A stretch of DNA of 5,785 nucleotides, taken from Trueperaceae bacterium. Lineage in GTDB: Bacteria; Deinococcota; Deinococci; Deinococcales; Trueperaceae. The notes below the pieces were generated by a model, which saw only the letters and a list, made by a program, of their open reading frames with translations, did no database searches and was not told the origin of the DNA. Location: the NCBI GenBank assembly GCA_029210865.1, contig JARGGE010000199.1, forward strand, positions 1 through 5,785, read 5' to 3'. The position numbers and the translations under genes were made by a program. Shown in pieces: positions 1 to 5,721 of the stretch (positions are counted from its first letter, which is position 1; every line of letters starts with the position of its first letter).

Positions 1-137
1 AACTCGAGCGCCTCGGGGACCACGCCCGCCAGCGCCCCCACCTCGAGGCGGATGACCTCGATGTGGGTCGCGCCGGCCGCTCGCGCGGCCTCCTCGGCCA
101 GCTCGATCATGTTCACCGCGAGGCCGAACTCATGCAC
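1..137 (-). CDS. hypA: HypA, hydrogenase nickel-insertion chaperone (N-terminal part, runs off the window)
   Basis: HypA delivers nickel, with HypB, to the large subunit precursor of [NiFe]-hydrogenase. The visible 45 residues begin M-H-E-F-G-L-A-V and continue with NMIELAEEAAR and an IEVIRLEVGAL-GVVPEALE stretch, the classic HypA N-terminus. His2 of the MHE motif is the known nickel ligand. The zinc-binding Cys motifs lie beyond the left edge. The start is GTG at 137-135, chosen because it gives the invariant MHE. The nearby ATG at 133-131 is in another frame and reaches a stop after six codons. A GGAGG (147-151) sits 9 nt upstream. The gene overlaps the end of the maturation protease by 8 nt, so it belongs to the same operon and is probably translated by coupling. 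The identification is firm; the protein is incomplete only because the window ends. Confidence 0.9.
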   Translation of the reverse strand, partial: MHEFGLAVNMIELAEEAARAAGATHIEVIRLEVGALAGVVPEALE

Positions 138-711
138 GCGCGAACACCTCCGCGTCGGGGGGACCCACGACGATCTCCTCGGCGGTGAAGGGCCGGTCGG
201 CCGTCAGGTCGGGGCGGACGTCCTCGGGCACCACGCCCAGCGCTTCGAGCTCGCGGAGCACGGCCGTGGCCAGCGCCGGCATGCGCGGACCGACGACCGG
301 TCCGAGCTGGACGCCGATGCCCTCGCCCGAGAACTCGAGCGGGTCGACGCCGATCGCCACGATGGAGACCTCCGGGAGGTCGCCGTGGAGCTCCATGGCG
401 CTCAGGAGGTCGGGGACCTCCCATTCGTGCGAGGAGAGCTTGCCGTAGCCCACCTCGGGGGGGACCTCGCCGGGGCCGAAGCGGTAGACCTTGCCCACCG
501 GCGCCGCGACCGCGTCGACGAAGACGACGCGCGGGTACTCGGCGATCAGCGTGAGCAGCTGCCAGCCGAGGGTGCCGCCGTCGACGACGTCGACGCCTGC
601 GGGGAAGCGGTACTTGGTCCTGAGGTAGTGGACCAGGTGCACGCCCGCCCCTTCGTCGCCGTAGAAGACGTTCCCGACGCCGAGGATCAGGAGCGGGCGC
701 GCGCCGCTCAT
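130..711 (-). CDS. hyaD: [NiFe]-hydrogenase maturation endopeptidase (HyaD/HybD family, peptidase M52)
   Basis: This cytoplasmic protease removes the C-terminal peptide of the hydrogenase large subunit after Ni is inserted, which closes the active site. The 193-residue product opens with a beta strand and the family motif G-V-G-N-x3-G-D-E-G-A-G (residues 11-23). By comparison with E. coli HybD the nickel-sensing ligands are Glu20, Asp66 (in VFVDAV) and His95 (in LSSHEW); all three are present. The C-terminal 30 residues after the core (from about 160) are acidic and Pro-rich. The ATG at 711-709 overlaps the stop of the cytochrome b gene as ATGA. There is no strong Shine-Dalgarno sequence, so termination-reinitiation coupling is likely. 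Its likely substrate is the large subunit encoded two genes upstream. The symbol follows the E. coli hya operon by gene order; hupD or hoxM would be equally valid names. Confidence 0.93.
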   Translation of the reverse strand: MSGARPLLILGVGNVFYGDEGAGVHLVHYLRTKYRFPAGVDVVDGGTLGWQLLTLIAEYPRVVFVDAVAAPVGKVYRFGPGEVPPEVGYGKLSSHEWEVPDLLSAMELHGDLPEVSIVAIGVDPLEFSGEGIGVQLGPVVGPRMPALATAVLRELEALGVVPEDVRPDLTADRPFTAEEIVVGPPDAEVFARA

Positions 712-1502
712 CGCTTGGCCTTCGCCTTCGGCTTCGCTTCGGGTTCGTGCTCGGAGACGTTGACGCTCTCGGCCTTGAAGCCCGAGATGATGCCTTCGAT
801 CAGGAGGTTGCCGGTGCGCATGCTGTTCCACACCACCATGTAGACGTGGATCAGGGTGAAGAAGACGAACCACCACATGACGAAGCGGTGGACGATGCGC
901 ACGGTCGTGATCCCGCCCAGCCAGACCTCGATCGGCTGCAGCAGGCCGGCGCCCCAGGCGGCGATGCCACCGTTCGTGTACGGGGCGGCGATCAGGATGC
1001 CGGTGATGCTGATGACCAGCAGCGAGGCGTAGAGCATCGTGTAGACGAGGTACTGCAGCGGTCCGTAGTTGCTGTACGTGACGTGCGGGTGGTCGCGGCG
1101 CAGCAGGAGGAGGAAGGCGGACTGGTCGCGCCAAGCCCTCCAGTTGAACAGGATTCGCCCCATCTTCAGTTCGTGGCCGACGCCGAGCTTGCCGTCGGCC
1201 GTGATGAACAGGAACTGGTAGATGCGAGCGAGCGTGAAGGCGAGCAGCACCCAGCCGGCGGCCACGTGCCAGCCGCGGATCTGCGCCATGATCAGGTTCT
1301 CGGTGGACTGACCCAGGCCCAAGCGGGCGAGGAAGGGGTTGCCCAGGTAGATGCCGCTGCCGATCATCCAGATCAGGACGGCGTTGCGGATCCAGTGCGC
1401 TGCGCGCAGGTAGCGCCCGAAGACGTAGACCACCAGCGCCGGCTTGCCCGCCCGCTCGATCACCACGCCGCGAGGCGCGTTCTGTCCTGCGGTCGTCGCC
1501 AC
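708..1502 (-). CDS. hyaC: [NiFe]-hydrogenase di-haem cytochrome b subunit (HyaC/HupC family)
   Basis: This integral membrane subunit anchors the hydrogenase dimer on the periplasmic face and transfers electrons from the small subunit's distal cluster to quinone through two b haems. The 264-residue product has four hydrophobic segments at about residues 36-54, 77-99, 150-173 and 204-226. Candidate axial haem ligands sit in the expected helices: His36 (RAAHWIRN), His79 (RGWHVAAG), His205 and His219 (IVHRF, LIHVY). The loop before helix 3 carries the family-like stretch HPHVTYSNYGPLQ. The start is GTG at 1502-1500, only 2 nt after the large-subunit TAA, without a convincing Shine-Dalgarno sequence, so coupling is likely. 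The product ends in a Lys/Ala/Glu-rich tail (about 250-264) that should face the cytoplasm. Its stop overlaps the protease start. Confidence 0.93.
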   Translation of the reverse strand: MATTAGQNAPRGVVIERAGKPALVVYVFGRYLRAAHWIRNAVLIWMIGSGIYLGNPFLARLGLGQSTENLIMAQIRGWHVAAGWVLLAFTLARIYQFLFITADGKLGVGHELKMGRILFNWRAWRDQSAFLLLLRRDHPHVTYSNYGPLQYLVYTMLYASLLVISITGILIAAPYTNGGIAAWGAGLLQPIEVWLGGITTVRIVHRFVMWWFVFFTLIHVYMVVWNSMRTGNLLIEGIISGFKAESVNVSEHEPEAKPKAKAKR

Positions 1503-1504
1503 GG

Positions 1505-3196
1505 TTACACCGCCACTTCGTGCCGGGCGAGCTCTTCACCCTCCCGGTTGAGGACGTGCACCGCGCACGCCATGCACGGGTCGAACGAGTGGACGGTGCG
1601 GACCACCTCGAGCGGCTGGATGGGGTCGGCGAGCGGTTGCCCGACCAGCGCGGCCTCGTAAGCGCCGCGCTGTTCGCGGCCGTCCTTGGGGCTGGCGTTC
1701 CAGGTGCTCGGCACGATGGCCTGGTAGTTGTCGATCTGCCCGTTCTTGACGGTGATCCAGTGGCTCAGGCTGCCGCGCGGCGCTTCCGCCATCGCCCAGC
1801 CCTGCCCGTCCTTGGCTTCGTACCGCGTGTAGAAGCGGTCATCGCCGCCCTTGACGTTGCTCACGAGCCCGTTGATCAGGGTCGGGAGGTGGCCGCCGAC
1901 GACCTGGGTCTCGACGCCGCGGGCGACGGTGCGGCCGAGGGTCGAGTACCAGAAGGAGAACGGCAGGTTCATGCGCGCGGTGAAGGCGTCCATCGCCGTG
2001 ACGACGGCTTCGTCGCCGGAGGCGTAGGCGACGAGCATGCGCGCGAGCGGGCCGACCTCGACCGGGGTGCCGTCGTAGCGCGGCGACTTGATCCAGCTGT
2101 AGCCGCCGTCGGTCTTGAGGCTGCCGTCGGGGTTGAGGCCCTCGTACGCCGGGTTGGTCTGGCCCTCGAGCGGGTGCAGCGAGTCCTGGCCACCGGAGTA
2201 CGTGTACCAGGCGTGCGCGACCTCTTCACCGATCTTCATCGGGTCGACGGCCTCGACGGTGCTCAGGTCGCGGTCGCGGACGATCCCCGAGGGCAGCAGG
2301 AAGGACCGGCTGGCCCAGGGCTGCTCGTTCAGCGACATCGCACCGAAGCTCATGTAGTTGCGCAGGCCGCCACCATGGCCCGCCAGGCCCTCTTCGCGGT
2401 ACTTGTCGGCGAGGAGCATCAGGTCGGGCAGGTAGGCGCGCTCGACGAAGTCCATCGTCTGCTGCATCAGGAACTGGTACTGGCCGATGCGGTCGGCGCT
2501 CAGGCCGTCGCGCGCGGACGTGATGCCGCCGACGATCAGGCTCTGCGGGTGCGGGTTCTTGCCGCCGAAGATCGCGCTCGCCTGCGCCGACGCGCGCTGC
2601 ACGCCGAGGCAGTCGAGGTAGTGCGACGCCAGGATCAGGTTCTCCTCGGGGGAGAGCTTGTAGGCCGGGTGGCCCCAGTAGCCGCCCGAGAAGGGGCCGA
2701 GTTGCCCGCTCTGCACGAACGCGGTCAGGCGTTCGGCGACGCGCGTGTAGTGGCTCTCGGAGGCGTTGAAGGGCGTGCGGTGGTACTGATGGGCGACCTC
2801 GGTGGCCCGCACGGGATCGGCCGACAGCGCGCTGACGACGTCCCACCAGTCCATCGAGTGGAGCTGGTAGAAGTGCACCACGTGGTCGTTGATCGTCTGG
2901 GCGGCCCAGATCAGGTTGCGCAGCGAGCGCGCGTTCGGTGGGATCTGGACGCCGTAGGCGTTCTCGGTTGCCTCGACGCCGCGCTCGTAGTGGTGGAAGG
3001 TGCAGACACCGCAGATGCGTTGCGCGAAGAGGCCGACGTCGCGCGGGTCGCGCCCCTTCATGATGGTCTCGAAGCCGCGGAACGCGGTGCTCGAGCTGAA
3101 GGCCTCTTCCACCGAGCCGGCGTCGTCGACCTCGATCTCGATGCGGAGGTGGCCCTCGATGCGGGTGATGGGGTCGATGATCGTCTTGGTGGCCAC
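1505..3196 (-). CDS. hyaB: [NiFe]-hydrogenase large (catalytic) subunit, group 1
   Basis: This subunit carries the Ni-Fe(CN)2CO site that splits H2. The 563-residue protein begins with the family motif DPITRIEGHLRIE (8-20). The N-terminal nickel motif is R-I-C-G-V-C-T-F-H (Cys62, Cys65, His68), and the C-terminal one is D-P-C-M-A-C-A-V-H (Cys541, Cys544, His547). The four nickel-ligating cysteines are therefore all present. EAPRG near residue 474 contains the conserved active-site arginine. The 16 residues after His547 are the expected peptide removed by the endopeptidase encoded downstream. There is no export signal; such subunits travel piggyback with the Tat-bearing small subunit. The start is GTG at 3196-3194, with AAGGAG (3206-3211) 9 nt upstream inside the small-subunit gene, whose TGA is one codon upstream in the same frame. 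The exact group 1 subgroup cannot be fixed by eye. Confidence 0.97.
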   Translation of the reverse strand: MATKTIIDPITRIEGHLRIEIEVDDAGSVEEAFSSSTAFRGFETIMKGRDPRDVGLFAQRICGVCTFHHYERGVEATENAYGVQIPPNARSLRNLIWAAQTINDHVVHFYQLHSMDWWDVVSALSADPVRATEVAHQYHRTPFNASESHYTRVAERLTAFVQSGQLGPFSGGYWGHPAYKLSPEENLILASHYLDCLGVQRASAQASAIFGGKNPHPQSLIVGGITSARDGLSADRIGQYQFLMQQTMDFVERAYLPDLMLLADKYREEGLAGHGGGLRNYMSFGAMSLNEQPWASRSFLLPSGIVRDRDLSTVEAVDPMKIGEEVAHAWYTYSGGQDSLHPLEGQTNPAYEGLNPDGSLKTDGGYSWIKSPRYDGTPVEVGPLARMLVAYASGDEAVVTAMDAFTARMNLPFSFWYSTLGRTVARGVETQVVGGHLPTLINGLVSNVKGGDDRFYTRYEAKDGQGWAMAEAPRGSLSHWITVKNGQIDNYQAIVPSTWNASPKDGREQRGAYEAALVGQPLADPIQPLEVVRTVHSFDPCMACAVHVLNREGEELARHEVAV

Positions 3197-3199
3197 GGC

Positions 3200-4465
3200 T
3201 CACTGCTCCTTGGTCGGTTTGGACTCGGATTTGGCCGGCGTCTTCTCGGTGGCCGCCTTGATGACGGTCGCCGCGGCGTGCACGACTACGCCGGCCGCCG
3301 CCGCGCCGACCGCGACCGCGCCGATGGTGTCGGCCGTGGCGTCATTCCCGAAGGGCATCCGGACCTGCCGGCCCGCGACCGGGACCTCGAAGGGCGTCAT
3401 GGTGTCCCAGAAGCCCGGCTCGCTGCAGCCGATGCAGCCGTGGCCGGACATGATCGGCCACGAAGCGCCGTCGTTGTAGCGCACGACGCCGCAGTTGTTG
3501 TAGGTCATCGGGCCCTTGCAGCCGACCTTGAAGAGGCAGAGGCCGCTCTTGACGCCCTCGATGTCGGACCAACCCTCGACGAACTCGCCGGCGTCGAAGT
3601 GGCCGCGGCGCTCGCACTTGTCGTGGATGCGGTCCTGGTAGGCCCACAGCGGACGGCCGAAGGCGTCGAGCGAGGGCAGGCGACCGAAGAGCGCGTACTC
3701 GAGGATCGTGCCGACGACGTTGGTCGAGGAGACCGGGCACGCGGGCAGGTTGACGACCGGAACGTTCATGCGCCGGCTGTTCAGGAAGTCGGCGACGCCG
3801 AGCGCGCCGGTGGGGTTGGGCGCGGCGGCCGGGATGCCGCCGTAGGAGGCGCAGGTACCGGCCGCGATGACCGCGGCGGCGTGCTTGGCCACGTGCTCGA
3901 CCTTCTCGATGCCGGTCTCGCCGGCGGGGCCGATCGTGAGGAAGCTGCCGTTGGCCTCGAGCGGCACGGAGCCCTCGAAGACGGCGATGTACTGGCCGTC
4001 GTACTTCTCGATCGCTGCCGCGAGCACGTCCTCGGCGTTCTGGCCCGAGGCCGCCATGAGCACCTCGCTGTACTCGAGGCTGATGAGGTCGAGAAGCAGC
4101 GTGTCGACGCCGGGGTTGCTGTTGCGGATGAGCGCCATGCTGTTGCCCGTGCACGACTGGAGTTCCATCCACAGGACGGGCAGCCGGTTCATCAGCTCGG
4201 CGGCGCGCGCGACGCGCGTGTCGAAGAGCGAGGGGAGCGAGAGCGCGGCGGTGGTGACGGCCGTCAGCTTGAGGAACTCGCGGCGGCTGATGCCTTGGCG
4301 CTTGAGCGCGCTCTCGAGCGTCGCGTCCTTGAGCACCGGCATCGCCGCCAGCCGATCGAGGTTGCGATCGGCCTCTTCGGCGAGCCGGGCGTAGTGCTCG
4401 CGGGCATCGCGGTCGATCCCTCCTCGGTTCGGTACCTGGGCGGCGGACGTTCGTTGCTCGTTCAT
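3200..4465 (-). CDS. hyaA: [NiFe]-hydrogenase small (Fe-S) subunit with Tat signal and C-terminal anchor
   Basis: This is the electron-transfer subunit (421 aa) that pairs with the adjacent large subunit. A twin-arginine signal S-R-R-E-F-L-K lies at residues 60-66, followed by a hydrophobic stretch and a plausible cleavage after ARA (about 88). Proximal-cluster positions are Cys105, Asn108 (normally Cys), Cys205 (GTCASYGG) and Cys243 (PACP). Distal ligands are His281, Cys284, Cys310 and Cys316. Medial [3Fe-4S] ligands are Cys325, Cys344 and Cys347, with Pro337 at the usual proline site. A hydrophobic helix at about 378-404 is the membrane tail anchor. Extra cysteines of the O2-tolerant six-Cys proximal cluster are absent. 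The start is ATG 4465 because GGAGG (4471-4475) lies 5 nt upstream. This leaves an unusually long 59-residue region before the Tat motif. Met42 (4342-4340) would give a more ordinary length but has only a weak ribosome binding site. Confidence 0.96.
   Translation of the reverse strand: MNEQRTSAAQVPNRGGIDRDAREHYARLAEEADRNLDRLAAMPVLKDATLESALKRQGISRREFLKLTAVTTAALSLPSLFDTRVARAAELMNRLPVLWMELQSCTGNSMALIRNSNPGVDTLLLDLISLEYSEVLMAASGQNAEDVLAAAIEKYDGQYIAVFEGSVPLEANGSFLTIGPAGETGIEKVEHVAKHAAAVIAAGTCASYGGIPAAAPNPTGALGVADFLNSRRMNVPVVNLPACPVSSTNVVGTILEYALFGRLPSLDAFGRPLWAYQDRIHDKCERRGHFDAGEFVEGWSDIEGVKSGLCLFKVGCKGPMTYNNCGVVRYNDGASWPIMSGHGCIGCSEPGFWDTMTPFEVPVAGRQVRMPFGNDATADTIGAVAVGAAAAGVVVHAAATVIKAATEKTPAKSESKPTKEQ
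3206..3211 (-). promoter_or_regulatory. Shine-Dalgarno AAGGAG for the large subunit, inside the small-subunit gene
   Basis: On the minus strand AAGGAG lies 9 nt before the GTG at 3196, overlapping the last codons of the small-subunit gene. It supports the GTG start and lets ribosomes finishing the small subunit reinitiate directly on the large subunit. Confidence 0.7.
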
Positions 4466-4470
4466 GCGCA

Positions 4471-4475
4471 CCTCC
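4471..4475 (-). promoter_or_regulatory. Shine-Dalgarno GGAGG deciding the small-subunit start
   Basis: GGAGG on the minus strand, 5 nt before ATG 4465, is the best ribosome binding site near the 5' end of the small-subunit frame. That frame stays open upstream to 4738, overlapping the mobA 3' end, and also contains an internal ATG at 4342. This site is the reason for choosing 4465. Confidence 0.65.
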
Positions 4476-4647
4476 ACGCGCGGCTCCCCACGAGCGACCC
4501 ATCGATCGCCGGCATCCTCCGCATCGGTTGCTGGTGGGCTCCGCGCGTCGGGGATGCCTGCGCCCTGCGCCCTGGTGCCGGACCAGCGGCGCTTCGGGCG
4601 GACGGTGTGGTGGTGCCAGGGTAGCCAGGCGCGGGGTGGTCGAACGA

Positions 4648-4661
4648 GGGACGCGCGTCCC
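4648..4661. repeat. Perfect 14-bp palindrome just after the mobA stop
   Basis: GGGACGCGCGTCCC equals its own reverse complement and lies 9 nt beyond the mobA TGA on the minus strand. As RNA it could fold into a 5-bp stem with a GCGC loop, but no U tract follows, so it is a poor intrinsic terminator. It could equally be a dimeric-regulator site or chance in GC-rich DNA. Confidence 0.4.
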
Positions 4662-4670
4662 CGACGAATC

Positions 4671-5420
4671 TCAGGCGGCTGGGTCGGGATTGGGCGGTGC
4701 GTTGATCGAAGCGTCGGACGTTTGAGATGCGGAAGCATCGAGCTGCGTCGATGAGCGGGCGGTGAGCGCCACGGCGTCCTCGGGGCGGTTGACGTTGGTC
4801 AGCGCGCCAGGCGGGAGCTCGGCGACGGGCACGGCGACCAACCGGCCGGCCGCCTCGAGCGCCTCGAACCAACCGCGGAAGCCGAGGCGTTCGGCCTCGC
4901 CGGAGGCCAGCAGGGCCGCGGCCTCGGCCGCGAGCGCGCCGTGGTAGAGCGCCGCGGTCGGCTCCCAGCGCCCGTTCGGGTGGCGCGCGACGATCGCCGC
5001 CGCGCCGGGGCGGTGGCGCGCGGCCAGGCACGGCCACCAGTCGGGCGGCAGCCGCGGCAGGTCGACGGCGAGGAGCGCCGCCCACGACCGCGGGTGGCGG
5101 GCGAGCACGGTCGCGAGCCCGGCCATCGGTCCGCGGCCCGGCAGGTCGTCGGCGAGCGGGGCGACGCCGGCGGGGAGCCGGTCGGCGACCGCGGCCACGC
5201 GCTCGGGGCTGCCGAGCAGCGCGACGCGCGAGGTCGCGCCCGCGAGCGCGGTGGCGGCCGCGTCGATCATCCGCGCGCCGTCCACGACCGCGAAGGCCTT
5301 GTCGGGGCCGAAGCGCCGCGAGGCGCCGTCGGCGAGGATCGCGCCGTACCAGGCGGTGGGGGGCGGCGGCGTGCCCAGAGGGCCGTCGGACGAGGTGTCG
5401 GGCAGGGCGTCGAGGGGCAT
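4671..5420 (-). CDS. mobA: MobA-like molybdenum cofactor guanylyltransferase
   Basis: MobA transfers GMP from GTP to molybdopterin to make the guanine-dinucleotide cofactor. The 249-residue product carries the family landmarks in order: the nucleotide-binding loop GAILADGASRRFGPDKA (26-42), DDLPGRGPMAGL (91-102), AVDLPRLPPD (118-127; Asp120 is the expected metal-binding Asp) and NVNRPED (209-215). The loop reads L-A-D-G where the family has L-A-G-G. Flanking extensions are low-complexity: about 22 Pro/Asp-rich residues before the core and about 30 Ser/Ala/Pro residues after it. The ATG at 5420 has no clear Shine-Dalgarno sequence. It lies upstream of the hydrogenase operon on the same strand but about 205 bp away, so cotranscription is uncertain. 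A related MobA/MocA-type NTP transferase with another substrate is the alternative. Confidence 0.85.
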   Translation of the reverse strand: MPLDALPDTSSDGPLGTPPPPTAWYGAILADGASRRFGPDKAFAVVDGARMIDAAATALAGATSRVALLGSPERVAAVADRLPAGVAPLADDLPGRGPMAGLATVLARHPRSWAALLAVDLPRLPPDWWPCLAARHRPGAAAIVARHPNGRWEPTAALYHGALAAEAAALLASGEAERLGFRGWFEALEAAGRLVAVPVAELPPGALTNVNRPEDAVALTARSSTQLDASASQTSDASINAPPNPDPAA

Positions 5421-5425
5421 GCGTC

Positions 5426-5431
5426 AGTGTA
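5426..5431 (-). promoter_or_regulatory. Possible -10 element for mobA (leaderless transcript?)
   Basis: On the minus strand TACACT lies 5 nt upstream of the mobA ATG. If it is a -10 box, transcription would begin at or very near the start codon, which would fit the lack of a Shine-Dalgarno sequence. No good -35 hexamer is seen at 16-18 nt, so this is weak. Confidence 0.25.
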
Positions 5432-5450
5432 CGGAGGCCCCGCGCGCCGC

Positions 5451-5456
5451 TAGCAT
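5451..5456 (+). promoter_or_regulatory. Possible -10 element for the divergent truncated gene
   Basis: TAGCAT on the plus strand matches TATAAT at four of six positions and lies about 58 nt before the ATG at 5514. The -35 region is unconvincing. Together with the mobA start it would make 5421-5513 a short divergent promoter region. Confidence 0.25.
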
Positions 5457-5513
5457 GGTCGAGTCGTGCGCGTCCAGGACGAACACCAGGCGCGCGCCGG
5501 ATGGAGGACCACC

Positions 5514-5582
5514 ATGCGCGGCTGCCGAACCTGCTTGCCTCTCCTGGTCTCCCTCGCCCTAGTCCGAAGTTCCGTGTGTTGA
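5514..5582 (+). pseudogene. Truncated 5' end of a secreted-protein gene, apparently cut by an insertion sequence
   Basis: An ATG at 5514 is preceded by GGAGG with a 6-nt spacer (GGAGGACCACCATG), the best ribosome binding site on the plus strand. It encodes MRGCRTCLPLLVSLALV, a basic start followed by a hydrophobic core typical of a signal peptide. It then reads RSSVC and stops at 5580-5582 after 22 codons. Base composition changes at about 5560, where GC drops from about 67-72% to about 56%, just where the hydrophobic core should lead to a cleavage site. I infer that the rest of the gene lies beyond an inserted element, so the function of the original protein is unknown. A genuine 22-residue peptide is possible but less likely. 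Confidence 0.5.
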
Positions 5583-5651
5583 TGGGCCCGTCGTAGTTCC
5601 GTTCTTGCGTCGTTGACGTGGTGGGTGGGGTGTCGATGGGCTCTCCTCTTG

Positions 5652-5657
5652 TATACT
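5652..5657 (+). promoter_or_regulatory. Possible -10 box of the transposase promoter
   Basis: TATACT (five of six to TATAAT) lies 64 nt before the transposase ATG, in the most AT-rich spot of the window. The hexamer 17 nt upstream (GGTGTC) is a poor -35. A TTGACG at 5613-5618 is too far away (33-nt spacer) to pair with it. Confidence 0.35.
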
Positions 5658-5721
5658 TTGTACCCATGTATTGTGCGCTCGTGGGTTGTGTGGTGTGAGC
5701 CTCCGCGTGCTATGGTGAGTC

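Larger units (their letters stand above)
4466..4670 (-). promoter_or_regulatory. Intergenic leader upstream of the hydrogenase operon
   Basis: This gap of about 205 bp between mobA and the small-subunit gene is the only sizeable non-coding stretch in front of the operon, so the hydrogenase promoter most likely lies here. It stays GC-rich. I could not find a convincing sigma-70 pair, nor a sigma-54 GG-N10-GC element. It holds a palindrome at 4648-4661, an imperfect hairpin CTGGT-gccgg-ACCAG (4572-4586) and two copies of TGGTGCC (4573-4579 and 4611-4617, plus-strand reading) that could be regulator sites. The function is inferred from position alone. Confidence 0.4.

Noticed and set aside
131..133. 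ATG at 133-131 as the hypA start (ATGA overlap with the protease stop)
   Set aside because: This frame ends after six codons. The GTG at 137-135 yields the conserved MHE start of HypA.
747..1661. A 304-codon plus-strand open frame opposite the cytochrome b gene
   Set aside because: Low-complexity Asp/Val/Gln/Ala-rich translation, fully antisense to a clear membrane protein. Composition artefact.
1520..4624. A 1034-codon open frame on the plus strand antisense to both hydrogenase subunits
   Set aside because: It is the antisense shadow of high-GC genes. Its translation is Arg/Asp/Val/Ala-rich with no domain, and it lies opposite two unmistakable genes.
4580..4625. Sigma-54 promoter (GG-N10-GC) for the hydrogenase operon, suggested by CTGGCAC and CCGGCAC on the minus strand
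   Set aside because: The downstream GC is not at the required spacing for either candidate.
5424..5556. A minus-strand open stretch ending in LDAHDSTMLAARGASVH with a stop just before the mobA ATG
   Set aside because: It could suggest an upstream gene tail coupled to mobA, but it is only 44 codons bounded by a TAG, has no clear start and no recognisable family. It also overlaps the better plus-strand signal-peptide start.
5613..5657. TTGACG and TATACT as a matched promoter pair
   Set aside because: The spacer is 33 nt, far from the usual 16-18. Only the -10 box is kept, at low confidence.
4462..5667. A 401-codon minus-strand open frame spanning mobA and the IS end
   Set aside because: Inside the mobA region it is an Arg/Ala/Pro-rich shadow. 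Its N-terminal part uses codons such as ACA, AGA and CTA that do not match the other genes, and it spans the apparent insertion boundary.
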